Source of the DNA: a virus
IMG/VR virus record: IMGVR_UViG_3300021197_001916
Span: 1-23,093 of that record
DNA length: 23,093 bases
Direction: 5' to 3' (one strand)
The notes beneath the pieces were generated by a model. The model saw only the letters and a program-made list of their open reading frames with translations, searched no databases and was not told where the DNA came from. Made by a program: the position numbers and the translations under genes. Shown piece after piece: positions 1 to 8,347 of this stretch; position 1 is the first letter of the stretch, and every line of letters begins with the position of its first letter.

Positions 1-9
1 CATAGAATT

Positions 10-354
10 CTAGTCTCTTCTTTCAAAGGCCCGCAGGACTGCCTCCAGCGGCATGGGGATCATAATCATGTCGCCGACTTGGCAATTTGCTTCAGTGGGA
101 CGTTGGTTAAACTGAGCTATCACCCACCAGAAGCGCGTGGAGCCATAATATTTATGAGCTAATTTATAATAGCGATCACCGGTTGTCCATATATGACGAA
201 TCTGAGTAAACTTCTGAATCTCAGAGATCGTGGGGTATCGAAATTTAGCGGTGTTATAGTGCCGGATTGATTTGCGGTGACGTTTATCCAGTGCTTCCTC
301 ATAAAGCTCACTCGTGTTTGTGAACACTTGTCGATCATCGTAGCGTTTGCCCAT
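10..354 (-). CDS. gp53: Baseplate wedge protein with LysM-like domain, gp53-like
   Basis: The product is 114 aa (T4 gp53 is 196), starting at ATG one base past the upstream stop, with GGAG inside the end of the preceding gene. Gp53 binds the assembled baseplate wedges and helps join them. Residues 55-101 form a LysM-like domain: IWTTGDRYYKLAHKYYGSTR, FWWVIAQFNQ and VGDMIMIP. This domain is known in gp53 and in related baseplate proteins, where it binds other baseplate proteins and not necessarily peptidoglycan. The N-terminal 40 residues are basic and polar. On the minus strand an ATG at 3-1, seven bases beyond the stop codon, may begin the next gene, but only that codon is visible. Confidence 0.85.
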   Translation of the reverse strand: MGKRYDDRQVFTNTSELYEEALDKRHRKSIRHYNTAKFRYPTISEIQKFTQIRHIWTTGDRYYKLAHKYYGSTRFWWVIAQFNQRPTEANCQVGDMIMIPMPLEAVLRAFERRD

Positions 355-355
355 C

Positions 356-1225
356 TTACTCTCCGCCTCCGCCTAAGATTGTACTGCCAATTGCTGTGCG
401 GGCAGCTGCTGGTATGCCGTCGATGTCAGTGTCGGTGGCATCTGTCTGCTCGACTATGGTTGAGGCATTGGGAAATTTACCATTCACCTTGTCATTACCG
501 AATATATAGTTACCGGCGTCATCTATCCTCCAGCCCATTAAATGAGTATGCAGGACCGTAAATTCTAATGTAAGACTAACTGTTTTTGGAATAAAGCTTC
601 TACCGTGAGTATATTCTAAACGAGAATCAGTACCGACAGTAGTTGAAGCGTCAAATAGTTCCGTGGGATCCGTGCTCCTTGTGGCAATGCTCCACTCTTG
701 GTCATCGAGGCGCATTCGGGGGGCATTTATAAACCCGCCTTCCTCAATTCTAGGGGCATAGTTAACTCCCTTAAAATAACCTATGAGGTAGCCGCCGTCG
801 GAGGCATTTGAGATAAGGTTGGTCCATCGGAGCCCTATAAGCGGGGCAGCTGATAATGTTGCCCTCTGATTACGCCCTTGCACTGGAGCATCGACGTCGC
901 CGCTTTGACTATAAACAGGGTACTGGAACTGAATAAGTTTATTTATTTTTATTAGATTGTCCGAAGCTGCTGTCGCTGACGGCGAGACGACATCAAAGCC
1001 AAGGGAAATATTACGACGCGTATTCTTAAACGTACTTAAAGGGTCCTGTCGACCATAGACCATATTTTCATTCCAGGAAGCCGCATATTGGTCGGCGAAC
1101 TGGGTGACCCATCCTTCAAACTCAACAAGATTCTCTGGCTTACTAGGAAAACCGGGAGAAGTGGGCAGATGGACGATCTGGATCCCGAAGAATTCATTTG
1201 TTGTTAAAAGGGAGGGGTTTTTCAT
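356..1225 (-). CDS. Baseplate tube cap / tube-initiator protein, gp48/gp54-like
   Basis: The product is 289 aa. The ATG follows the tape measure stop by 9 bases and has no clear Shine-Dalgarno, so coupling to the upstream gene is likely; no later Met is a plausible start. In T4, gp54 and gp48 sit on the hub and start tube and sheath polymerisation. The segment WVTQFADQYAASWNENMVYG with RQDPLSTFKNTRR (39-71) and NISLGFDVVSPSATAASDNL (72-91), then a helix and QYPVY, is the pattern I know from tail-tube junction proteins (VYGR-DP, a Y/F-x-x-T-R strand). The central LRWTNLISNASDGGYLIGYF and late FIPKTVSLTLEFTVLHTH are tube-like beta strands. Which of the two T4 proteins it equals is unclear. The C-terminus GGGGE contains the ribosome site of the next gene. 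Confidence 0.75.
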   Translation of the reverse strand: MKNPSLLTTNEFFGIQIVHLPTSPGFPSKPENLVEFEGWVTQFADQYAASWNENMVYGRQDPLSTFKNTRRNISLGFDVVSPSATAASDNLIKINKLIQFQYPVYSQSGDVDAPVQGRNQRATLSAAPLIGLRWTNLISNASDGGYLIGYFKGVNYAPRIEEGGFINAPRMRLDDQEWSIATRSTDPTELFDASTTVGTDSRLEYTHGRSFIPKTVSLTLEFTVLHTHLMGWRIDDAGNYIFGNDKVNGKFPNASTIVEQTDATDTDIDGIPAAARTAIGSTILGGGGE

Positions 1226-1234
1226 TATATAAGG

Positions 1235-3289
1235 TTATCCGTTTGTGAAAGGGTTAAGCGCTTGGCGTCCTGCGGGGGAGTTAATAGCTTTCACTACAAT
1301 CTCGTCAATTTTCTCTCTTCCTATGTGGACCGCTATCTGAGATGGTCCGCCTCCGCCCAGACCATCCAGTCGTTTGGTGAGTCGCGTAATGGCGTCAGTA
1401 AGCTGCTGCGTGGATGGCGCCGAGGTAACGCGGCTTCCACCAGGAACCTCCATGAGTTCTGGTCCGTTTTCTCCAACCATTGCCAGGGTTGTTGCCCCGA
1501 CGGATCCGCCTGATGCAAACCCAGGAATTGATGGCATATAGGGTGTACTTCCCACACCGGACGCACCTGGTCCTAGGGAGGTACCCATCCGGGAGGTTGG
1601 TCCGAAGTCTGTTATCATCGAGTTTGCTTTGCCTCCGGCTTTTTTACCTAACGAGGCGCCAAATGTCATCATTCCGGCGGCTCCTGCAGCAGCGCCTATA
1701 GCCAGGAATGGACCGGCGCCTGGGATTGCGGCGGTGAATGCCAGCATCAAGCCGATGCCGGCGCCGAAGACTGTCCCCAGAGTACCCAATAGTAAGGCTA
1801 GTCCCGGACCGGTATTAATAAAGTTGCCTAATGCTTGCGCCGCTTTGCTTACTTCTGCTGTTAGAGGTATAAAGAAGTCAGTAATCAAAGGCTCCATGTC
1901 AACCATAAGTGCATTAAAAGCACTATTCAACATTGTCATAATATCTTGTGTTTTGGCTGCAGCTTCTGCCAGTTCTTCTTGTTCTATCTTTTGGGCTGAT
2001 AATTCCTCATTACTCATTCCCAACAGGTTTTTGGTTTCTTGAGCTGTCAGTCCTAGGGCGGACGCAACAGCCATCAGTTCGGCGCCGGCAAGATCTTCCG
2101 CCATGACTCCGGCTTGCTCAAAGCCCTCACGAAGCATCTTAATACCCTCAACTGGGTCCTCGAAAGATGCGTTAAGCATATCCATAGAGTTTAAGAACGG
2201 ACCTCCTAAAACAGCATTTAAGCGTCCGACGGTGCGACCGGCATCTTCGAAGGTTTGGAATCCTTCCATAATACCCAGTAATTCAGATACCTCCATCCCC
2301 AATGACTTGGCAGTAATGGCTGTTTCGTTGAACACATCGACCGCGGTGTCGCCAAAGCGTGTCAAATACTCGGCGTTCGCAACGAACGACTCCGCCAATA
2401 TTCCCATATCAATTCCCAGGGCCCGGGCAGTGGAAACGATCTCCAACATTCCCTCATTGGCTTGTGTCAGTGACATGTCCAGGGACTGGGTTGCGGTCTG
2501 TAGTATGGCAGCTTGGGTGCCGAACTCAACTCCTAGTTTTTGGAGAAGAGCGGTGGTGACCCCTAGTTCGGTGGCTGTATCTTGGTTAAGATAAGTGAAG
2601 TCTGTAAATTCATTTTTCAACTCGGCTGCTGCGCCGGCGGCGTCTTCAAAGGTCACACCGGCTGCAAAAGCGCCCCGTTCGATACCCGTGATTACAGCGT
2701 TAAATTCATTGCCGGCGCCCGTGCTCGCCCGGAAGCTGGCTAATACCTTATCTGTCTGAAGTGCAAACTTGATAAGGGAGTCAATCACTTTTAGGGATGC
2801 CATCACAAAGAGTTGTCCGGACTTGGCAGCCTCCTGGAAGCCTTCCTTCATACCCATGATACCCGGGATGCCATTCTTTTGGAAGTTGTTTGCCAGATTG
2901 CCAAGGGGTCCATCAATCCCCAAGATGCTGCTTATGTATGCCTCAGCGGTTTTCTTACCAGCTTCTTTGGCGTCCTTCACATCCTGAAGTGCTTTTGTGA
3001 TTCCCTCTAGAGCTTTCTTCTCGTCGTCAAGGGCGTCGAGCATGCCGCTAATGTCCTTGTTGGACTTTCCTTCGGCGCGGGCTGCGGCAATCTGATTTTC
3101 CAGATCTAAGACTTCTTTGCGCTTCTTGATTTCTTCGTCGGAGCCACTTCGTTCCGCCTGTCGTAATTGCCGTTCGAACTCAGATTCGCCGGAGGTTTTC
3201 TTCTTCTTGGCGGTTTCCGGACCATGCGGTTCGATTCCAGCGACATCTTGGAGGGCAGTTAATAATTTTTCAAATTGTGCGTTTGTCAT
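1235..3289 (-). CDS. Tail tape measure protein
   Basis: The product is 684 aa (T4 gp29 is 590), starting at ATG after GAGGGGG. The tape measure fills the growing tube, fixes its length, and is expelled on infection. Residues 22-115 are highly charged and helical (KKKK, EIKKRKEVLDLENQI), followed by long Ala/Leu/Met/Glu-rich helices to about 480. Two hydrophobic segments lie near 490-550 (LALLLGTLGTVFGAGIGLML, LAIGAAAGAAGMM), which could enter the host membrane. The C-terminal FASGGSVGATTLAMVGENGP with ELMEVPGG (about 591-618) is a hallmark of tape measures. At about 0.15 nm per residue the tail would be near 100 nm. I see no lysozyme or peptidase domain. Confidence 0.9.
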   Translation of the reverse strand: MTNAQFEKLLTALQDVAGIEPHGPETAKKKKTSGESEFERQLRQAERSGSDEEIKKRKEVLDLENQIAAARAEGKSNKDISGMLDALDDEKKALEGITKALQDVKDAKEAGKKTAEAYISSILGIDGPLGNLANNFQKNGIPGIMGMKEGFQEAAKSGQLFVMASLKVIDSLIKFALQTDKVLASFRASTGAGNEFNAVITGIERGAFAAGVTFEDAAGAAAELKNEFTDFTYLNQDTATELGVTTALLQKLGVEFGTQAAILQTATQSLDMSLTQANEGMLEIVSTARALGIDMGILAESFVANAEYLTRFGDTAVDVFNETAITAKSLGMEVSELLGIMEGFQTFEDAGRTVGRLNAVLGGPFLNSMDMLNASFEDPVEGIKMLREGFEQAGVMAEDLAGAELMAVASALGLTAQETKNLLGMSNEELSAQKIEQEELAEAAAKTQDIMTMLNSAFNALMVDMEPLITDFFIPLTAEVSKAAQALGNFINTGPGLALLLGTLGTVFGAGIGLMLAFTAAIPGAGPFLAIGAAAGAAGMMTFGASLGKKAGGKANSMITDFGPTSRMGTSLGPGASGVGSTPYMPSIPGFASGGSVGATTLAMVGENGPELMEVPGGSRVTSAPSTQQLTDAITRLTKRLDGLGGGGPSQIAVHIGREKIDEIVVKAINSPAGRQALNPFTNG

Positions 3290-3305
3290 CTTGACTTACC
3301 CCCTC

Positions 3306-3635
3306 TTAGTTTTTAAAGGGCCAGCGGAGTCCGGTCTCTTTCTCAAACTTGCCCACGGAGGAATTGAGTTGGCGCTGGGTCCGCAGAGTGCGAGGATCAC
3401 TAAGCCCGTGCTTCATATAGGAATCCATATAGCGCTTTTCCCTCTTAAGGGAGGTCATAAAGCTATCAATTTGTCTCTGAGACCCCACCATACTGAGAGG
3501 GATATCAAACCCTGCATTATAAAGGTTCATAAGCATTAGTTTGGCTTGACCTGCAAATTTGGAAAAGGAGAGAGACTCCGACATTTGTCCGTCGAGATTA
3601 TTTAAATACACTTTTTCTTTGACCAGATCTGTCAT
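3306..3635 (-). CDS. Unrecognised 109-aa protein before the tape measure
   Basis: The product is a basic, mostly helical 109-aa protein with ATG and GAGG upstream, and no cysteine. Visible pieces are an N-terminal VYLNNLDGQMSESLSFSKFA, a helix AKLMLMNLYNAGF, a Lys/Arg/Met-rich centre (SLKREKRYMDSYMKHGL) and a terminal ETGLRWPFKN. I do not recognise a family with confidence. Its place between the gp26-type/chaperone-like gene and the tape measure, 16 bases before the latter, suggests a tail assembly partner of the tape measure or a small hub component. Confidence 0.7.
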   Translation of the reverse strand: MTDLVKEKVYLNNLDGQMSESLSFSKFAGQAKLMLMNLYNAGFDIPLSMVGSQRQIDSFMTSLKREKRYMDSYMKHGLSDPRTLRTQRQLNSSVGKFEKETGLRWPFKN

Positions 3636-3683
3636 TTTGGGGTCCTCGCTTATATAACTAGTTCGAAAATAGAAAGAAATAGG

Positions 3684-3866
3684 CTACTTTGTAGCAGCCT
3701 TCTCTCTTTCTTCCTTTTGTCTTTGAAATTCATCAATCATTCGTTTTAAAAACCAATGCCTTAAAGCGACAGGAAGGTTATATAATTCCGTAAAAGACCA
3801 ACCACCATGATGCTTGAGGGCAAAGAACTGTTCGTAAACCGATTCTTGGTATTTAGGCGTTAGGCC
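3684..3866 (-). CDS. Frameshift extension of the gp26-type protein, or small separate assembly factor
   Basis: This 60-codon frame reads GLTPKYQESVYEQFFALKHH, then GGWSFTELYNLPVALRHWFL, and ends in a charged helix KRMIDEFQRQKEEREKAATK. Between the upstream in-frame TGA (3884-3882) and the main body there is no ATG, GTG or TTG codon; the only ATG (codon 43) is too late. It cannot therefore be translated alone with a usual start, yet it looks like real protein: a helix, a G-W-S-F-E-L-NLP-LR-WF motif, and a coiled end. Small proteins of this sort follow gp26 in related phages (from memory), as the T part follows G in lambda-type tail chaperones. The fusion would be about 337 aa. Confidence 0.7.
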   Translation of the reverse strand, partial: GLTPKYQESVYEQFFALKHHGGWSFTELYNLPVALRHWFLKRMIDEFQRQKEEREKAATK

Positions 3867-4698
3867 AAAAAAACTGTGCCGTCAAGGGCATCTTTACCTC
3901 ACCTTCATGGGAGCAAAATGCACACGTATAATCAAATGTTAAGTTTATATCAGGCTTAAGTGCCTCATATGTAGTGCGGAGCAGGCGCACATCAGGCAAC
4001 GGCATCAACTCAACAAACTGATGCAGTAGTTGAGGGTTGGTTACATCTGCAACAGAAACAATCACTGTCTTGAGAAGGTCGGTGATTGGGGAGAACGTAT
4101 CGTTCTTTTTCTGCTTCGCGGCCAAGCGCTTCGCCAAACGTGTTTCATCGGCACTGTTGAGGAGACGCACTGTAACGGGAACTTGAGCTTGGGGTAGCTC
4201 AAATCTAAAGAGCCCGGAACCCAGGTCTTCGACCCCCTCTGGGATCTCTAGTGGATCATTCTTAATATCTTCAAGATTAAAGGTCTGTTCGTTAGAGCGC
4301 GCGCAACTAGGGCAGTGGGTGGCCACCTCATAATGGGGACCGTACCCTGTAATACGAGCAGCGATGATCAAGGCATTCTTGTCACCGAGGTATAACGTTT
4401 CGGGATCAATTGTCTTATCAATTATAATGGACTGTACCAATCGATTGATGGCAAGACCCGTTTTATTAAGGGCTTCGGAAGTAAGAATGTCTTCTTCCTT
4501 TGCTGTCATATGCTTGATTTCAATGGTCTTGCAGTTATGAAGCGGATGACCCTCAGGGTAGTATCTTCCCTCTGTGGGAAGGAGAACAAACTCAGTGGGT
4601 CTCACAAACGAGAAAATGCCGTTTTCGGTATCTAGTGTGGGGGTAGGCGCGTCTGGGTGCGGTGCGCCAAGCCGGTCGCTATTATTTCTTCGAGACAA
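3853..4698 (-). CDS. gp26: Gp26-type baseplate hub / tail assembly protein with two CxxC pairs
   Basis: The product is 281 aa. The frame starts with TTG, which is supported by AAGGTGA five bases upstream; no ATG lies near. I recognise the T4 baseplate protein family of gp26 by FVRPTEFVLLPTEGRYYPEG (31-50), IEIKHMTAKEEDILTSEAL (59-77), INRLVQSIIID and LGDKNALIIAARITGYGPHY (104-123). Two cysteine pairs, CPSC (129-132) and CAFC (259-262), can make one zinc site. T4 gp26 (208 aa) belongs to the central hub; this one is longer. It lies between the tube and tape measure genes, exactly where other tailed phages place the tail assembly chaperone. Its last codons contain a T7 run followed by an open +1 frame, so a longer fusion product is likely. 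Confidence 0.85.
   Translation of the reverse strand: MSRRNNSDRLGAPHPDAPTPTLDTENGIFSFVRPTEFVLLPTEGRYYPEGHPLHNCKTIEIKHMTAKEEDILTSEALNKTGLAINRLVQSIIIDKTIDPETLYLGDKNALIIAARITGYGPHYEVATHCPSCARSNEQTFNLEDIKNDPLEIPEGVEDLGSGLFRFELPQAQVPVTVRLLNSADETRLAKRLAAKQKKNDTFSPITDLLKTVIVSVADVTNPQLLHQFVELMPLPDVRLLRTTYEALKPDINLTFDYTCAFCSHEGEVKMPLTAQFFWPNA
3867..3873 (-). other. Candidate programmed frameshift site, seven T
   Basis: In the gp26-type frame the reading is CAG TTT TTT TGG CCT AAC GCC TAA, so the normal product ends four residues after the run. A +1 (or -2) slip on the seven T enters a frame beginning GGC CTA ACG and open for 60 codons to a TAG at 3686-3684. A TTT TTT pair allows re-pairing of tRNA-Phe in several frames. 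An SD-like GAGGT lies about 22 bases upstream, with an ATG (residue 270) between. A sequencing error in the homopolymer is the main alternative. Confidence 0.6.
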
Positions 4699-4724
4699 AA
4701 GTCACCTTCTTTCAATAATGAATC

Positions 4725-5300
4725 TTAGAGGTCCGTCGCAGCTGCAACAGCTGGTCCGGATACATACTCAGCCCAATCATACCTGAATGTCAGGTCAATA
4801 TTAAGTAGTGCATCAGTATCATAGTCAAGATCACCGAATTTAGCATCGGTAATAAAAGCATTCTCTAAGGTCCATGTACCAATGAGTCCGCCTTCACCAT
4901 TAAGCTCTTCCATGACCACATTGCCCAAAGCCCTAACCGAATCAAACTTGTTAATAGTTCCGGGCAGCACACCAGCGTTGTCGAATACCTGCGCCTGAGT
5001 TGTAGGCTTGAGATATCCGGACTTCTCTAGTGCGTCATAGATGATCTGGTTTCCATCAGGATTGATGGCATTAACAATAACAGCGCTAACTGGCTGCCAT
5101 GTAACGATACCGGGGTAGTAATATGTGTTACCAAGAAACTTATGCGGCTGATCGCTCACCTGAAAGGATGGCTTTGTAACCTTCTTAGCAAGGTACTGCT
5201 CATAAGCAACAGAAGAGTCTGCTGATGTAAGGTTGGGTAGGGAAAGCAAAAAGCGATGTGCTCTCCGTGGTTCTGATAGTGCGCTGGTCCAAAATGGCAT
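4725..5300 (-). CDS. gp19: Tail tube protein, gp19-like
   Basis: The product is 191 aa (T4 gp19 is 163), starting at ATG with AGGAG nine bases upstream. It stacks as hexameric rings to form the inner tube through which DNA passes. The sequence begins MPFWTSALSEPRRAHRFLLS and continues AKKVTKPSFQVSDQPHKFLG, NTYYYPGIVTWQPVSAVIV, ending with a beta strand and DLTFRYDWAEYVSG. This series is typical of the tube family (basic KK-TKPSF stretch, LGNTYY-PG-V-W-PV). It follows the sheath gene, the invariant order in contractile tails, and is followed 26 bases later by the gp26-type gene. Confidence 0.9.
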   Translation of the reverse strand: MPFWTSALSEPRRAHRFLLSLPNLTSADSSVAYEQYLAKKVTKPSFQVSDQPHKFLGNTYYYPGIVTWQPVSAVIVNAINPDGNQIIYDALEKSGYLKPTTQAQVFDNAGVLPGTINKFDSVRALGNVVMEELNGEGGLIGTWTLENAFITDAKFGDLDYDTDALLNIDLTFRYDWAEYVSGPAVAAATDL

Positions 5301-5301
5301 T

Positions 5302-5308
5302 TAAATAG
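5302..5308 (-). promoter_or_regulatory. CTATTTA element between the ribosome site and ATG of the tube gene
   Basis: The sense strand reads AGGAGACTATTTAAATG, so the element fills the 9-base spacer between AGGAG and the start codon. At this position a sense-strand -10 box would start transcription inside the gene and lose the ribosome site. This copy therefore argues for an RNA-level role or for chance. Confidence 0.35.
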
Positions 5309-5335
5309 TCTCCTGTAATCCTTATATTATATAGT

Positions 5336-5362
5336 GAGGGAGGAATAAACCTCCCTCTTTTT
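5336..5362. terminator. Hairpin between sheath and tube genes
   Basis: GAGGGAGG (5336-5343) and CCTCCCTC (5350-5357) make a perfect 8-bp stem with a 6-base loop. The five-T run (5358-5362) follows it on the plus strand. On the sense strand it is preceded by A and followed by ACTATATAAT, a poorer U-tract. It may give partial termination or protect the sheath mRNA end, and would be a better terminator for antisense transcription. Confidence 0.65.
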
Positions 5363-5363
5363 A

Positions 5364-8309
5364 TTAATCGACGAACGATGCTCCGGTTCTGGAGATATTG
5401 AAGTCAATTGCAATGTATTCAATAGCTCGTGTTGGCTTCAAGAAAATCTGTGCGTACATGATGTTTCTATCAATCAAATCCGGGGTTGTTGTTGTGTCGT
5501 CTAGTACAACCTTAAAATCGGACAAACCAAAATTAGTTTTCACATCCTGAAGGAATGGATTAACCTGCGACGTAAAGCGCAACCATGTCTGTCTAACATT
5601 AGGATCAAAGAGCAAGCCAGATGCGATCTGGGAGATGCGCTTCTTCACAAAGATCATCAGGCGTCGCACATTAATGCGATCCAGTGCCGAAGGTGTAACC
5701 TGCAGGGTCTTCTGACCGAAGATTACAATACCCTCTGCTGGGAACTTGGCGATTGGGTTAATGTTCGCTGTGTAGAGGTCATCACGGTCCTTGCGGCGCA
5801 GCTGGTGGGCTACGTCGACAATGGGGATACCTGCGGAACCTTCCGTCAGTCCACCGCGATTGAAGCCGGCTGGAGCAAACCAGACCTGCGTCTTACGCTG
5901 GGAGCTAGAGAAAGTACCTAAGGCGGGCACAGATGGTGGTAACCATACAAATGCGCCGTTTAGGGTGTCTCGTCCGCGGACCCATGGGTAATAGGTGCAG
6001 CCGTAAGAGGAGTTGAGTCCTCGATCGCGCAGTCCGTTGATTGCCTGCGTGATAGTTGATTGGGTGTTGCCGCGGCGTGAAGCTGCGGAAGCATTGCTCT
6101 GCTCACGTGGGATGTAACCCTGTGGCAAGTCGATGATTGCCAGAGCGTCGGCGCGGTCTTCACAAATATTAATCAAGTTAGTGGTCAAACCTTCGTTGCG
6201 GAGACCCGGCATTGTGGCCAGGTTCATCTCCACCACCTCAGGATCCGAGATGGCATCCATTGAGCGGCGGATTGTATTAAAGACATAGTTAGTCTTCTCT
6301 GTCGCGGTCGAAGGCAGGTTTGTGGTGCTGCTATTGAATGGATCCATCTCTGTAATGTCGACACCATCAAATCCCCCATAAAGCGGGACAGTAAAGCGAT
6401 CGAAGCCTTGGTCAAGAACACCGCTCACGGCGCCATTAACCTTGGTGAGAGAACCGCCCTGATATGTACTAGCTGCGAGAGAGTGGGAACCACTGACCCA
6501 GACACCTGTGGATCCCGAGATATCATCAAGGGTAAAGGTCACAGAGCGCTCGGTCAGGTTGGTAGACGAGGCTCCGAACATCGATCCCACTGCTCCGCCG
6601 CGTGGGCGCATCAGATCGATAGTGGAACGAGCAAACTTCGAGGAGCCGGCTGTTTCAGAAGTCTGAAGTCCAAAATAGGCGTCCGTAGGGTTGTTAAGAT
6701 TGCCAGCGCTTGCGCTCACACGGAGTTCGGGTGCTGGGTATAAGATCTTGATTTGCGCTACACCGTTGTTGAGCGGACGGGAGGCGGCTCCGTCGGCATT
6801 GGAAATTGACGCAGAGAGGGCAATGCCGGAGCCGGAGATAAAGAGCTGAGTGACTGCGGTAGCGGCGACTGGAAAGAAGCTCTTGTCGTTGGAGCCCGAG
6901 AGCCAGTTGCCGGTGGCTGCGTCAGTCTGAAGCAATTCTTCGTCATCATATTTGACCATACCCTTGAAGCCGAAGGGCACCAGGGAGGGGTTGGTAAGTC
7001 CTGCATCGACATCAGAGTTCATGGCAACGCGGATATAACGAGAGTTATTGTTCCAGTCGCCCTTCTCAATGTAGCGGCGCTCAGTGGTATCCCACTGCTG
7101 GTACTTGCTGCCGATCTTGCGTGCGACATAGTTAACGGAATCAGGGTTAAGATCGCACTCGTCAAACTGCTCTACAATTTGCACAACGTTATCGGAATCA
7201 CTGAGGGCGCGGACGACAACCGAGAAAGTACCATAACTAGACTCCTGGTTTGTGGAGCGCTTGATGTCTTGGATAGAGACCTTCAGATTACGGTTAGTCC
7301 AATCACCGGGTTCGTTCAGTGCGTGAAGAGTAAAGAGATCGGTTGGAACATCAGTGGGAGCCAGGCGGCAGCTGATGATTGTCGGAGACTGAGCCGACTG
7401 TACATCGGTACCCTTATAATCGGAGCCTCCGAGCGAGTCGTCTTCATTATAGATGCGCACAAAAGACGCACATGTTCTCTTGCCATTTGTGAGGTTGGCT
7501 TTCATGTGGCGATCGAATGTTTCACCCAAGAAATAGTTTGTGGTGGCACCGGCGACGACAGAAGCGTTGGTTTTCTGAGGATTAGTATTAAATACCTTGC
7601 GGATGTACCGGGAATCGCTTTCGTTAAAGTTAAAGGTGACAGGAGTCTTGGTGGAGCTAGAAACGATCTGCGCCACAAACTCGAAGTTTGTGCCCGTGTC
7701 TGCAATTGCCACAAAACTGCCCGTACCAGATTCGAACGGACCGGAACCAGTTATAATAATGCCCGAGGCGTCCTGTGAGCCAGAGCCGATGAAGGCGCCT
7801 GAGAGTTCCATCGAAACGTTGGCATCTGTGTATATAATAGCGGCGAGGGTACCTGTGAGGAACTGGTCTTGGGATCCCCGTGCGGCTGTGCCGTCGTTGG
7901 ATTGAGAAAGATTAGGCTGCATCACCATCAAGCCCCAGGCTGCGTTAGTGGACCAGCCTGCTTTGCCGGCTGTCGTAGCATTCTGATGCTCGGCGCCATT
8001 GAGGCGAATATAGGTTAGAGGAGAGCTGTTGCGGAGATACGCCTGTGCAGCATACATGCCGTATGTAGTAGCCGATTTATCAGTACCTTCACGCCATACA
8101 TCGTCTCCGGCTTGTCCCGGAGCGGGGGTACCGAAAACATTTACAAATTCTTCAAAAGAATCAACGGTAGTGGGGCGAAGGGATGGTCCCTTTTCTGCTC
8201 GACCAATGACGACCGGGCCGATGCCGGCGGGAGATGCAGGCACTTGGGAGTTATCGATCTCACTGACAAAGACACCCGGGGATACGAATCTATACTTTTT
8301 AACTGACAT
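5364..8309 (-). CDS. gp18: Contractile tail sheath protein, gp18-like, enlarged
   Basis: The product is 981 aa, much longer than T4 gp18 (659 aa), starting at ATG with AGGAG. The sheath surrounds the tube and contracts to drive it through the host envelope. The N-terminus (SPGVFVSEIDNS, then GPVVIGRAEKGPSLRPTTV) is classic sheath. Residues about 130-560 are long, beta-rich and Ser/Gly-rich and probably hold inserted surface domains. The core motif PLYGGFDGVDITEMDPF is near 645-660, followed by MPGLRNEGL and AIIDLPQGYIPRE. The C-terminal domain (QVTPSALDRINVRRLMIFVK, WLRFTSQVNPFL, DRNIMYAQIFLKPTRAIEYI) is the conserved part that makes inter-subunit contacts. A hairpin separates it from the tube gene. 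Confidence 0.93.
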   Translation of the reverse strand: MSVKKYRFVSPGVFVSEIDNSQVPASPAGIGPVVIGRAEKGPSLRPTTVDSFEEFVNVFGTPAPGQAGDDVWREGTDKSATTYGMYAAQAYLRNSSPLTYIRLNGAEHQNATTAGKAGWSTNAAWGLMVMQPNLSQSNDGTAARGSQDQFLTGTLAAIIYTDANVSMELSGAFIGSGSQDASGIIITGSGPFESGTGSFVAIADTGTNFEFVAQIVSSSTKTPVTFNFNESDSRYIRKVFNTNPQKTNASVVAGATTNYFLGETFDRHMKANLTNGKRTCASFVRIYNEDDSLGGSDYKGTDVQSAQSPTIISCRLAPTDVPTDLFTLHALNEPGDWTNRNLKVSIQDIKRSTNQESSYGTFSVVVRALSDSDNVVQIVEQFDECDLNPDSVNYVARKIGSKYQQWDTTERRYIEKGDWNNNSRYIRVAMNSDVDAGLTNPSLVPFGFKGMVKYDDEELLQTDAATGNWLSGSNDKSFFPVAATAVTQLFISGSGIALSASISNADGAASRPLNNGVAQIKILYPAPELRVSASAGNLNNPTDAYFGLQTSETAGSSKFARSTIDLMRPRGGAVGSMFGASSTNLTERSVTFTLDDISGSTGVWVSGSHSLAASTYQGGSLTKVNGAVSGVLDQGFDRFTVPLYGGFDGVDITEMDPFNSSTTNLPSTATEKTNYVFNTIRRSMDAISDPEVVEMNLATMPGLRNEGLTTNLINICEDRADALAIIDLPQGYIPREQSNASAASRRGNTQSTITQAINGLRDRGLNSSYGCTYYPWVRGRDTLNGAFVWLPPSVPALGTFSSSQRKTQVWFAPAGFNRGGLTEGSAGIPIVDVAHQLRRKDRDDLYTANINPIAKFPAEGIVIFGQKTLQVTPSALDRINVRRLMIFVKKRISQIASGLLFDPNVRQTWLRFTSQVNPFLQDVKTNFGLSDFKVVLDDTTTTPDLIDRNIMYAQIFLKPTRAIEYIAIDFNISRTGASFVD

Positions 8310-8347
8310 TAGTTATGTTCTCCTACACATTAAGAAATGTTCAAAAG

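Noticed and set aside
1-3. ATG on the minus strand at the left edge as the start of the next gene.
   Set aside because: Only the start codon is inside the window and its ribosome signal (AAGAAGAG) is weak; no product can be judged.
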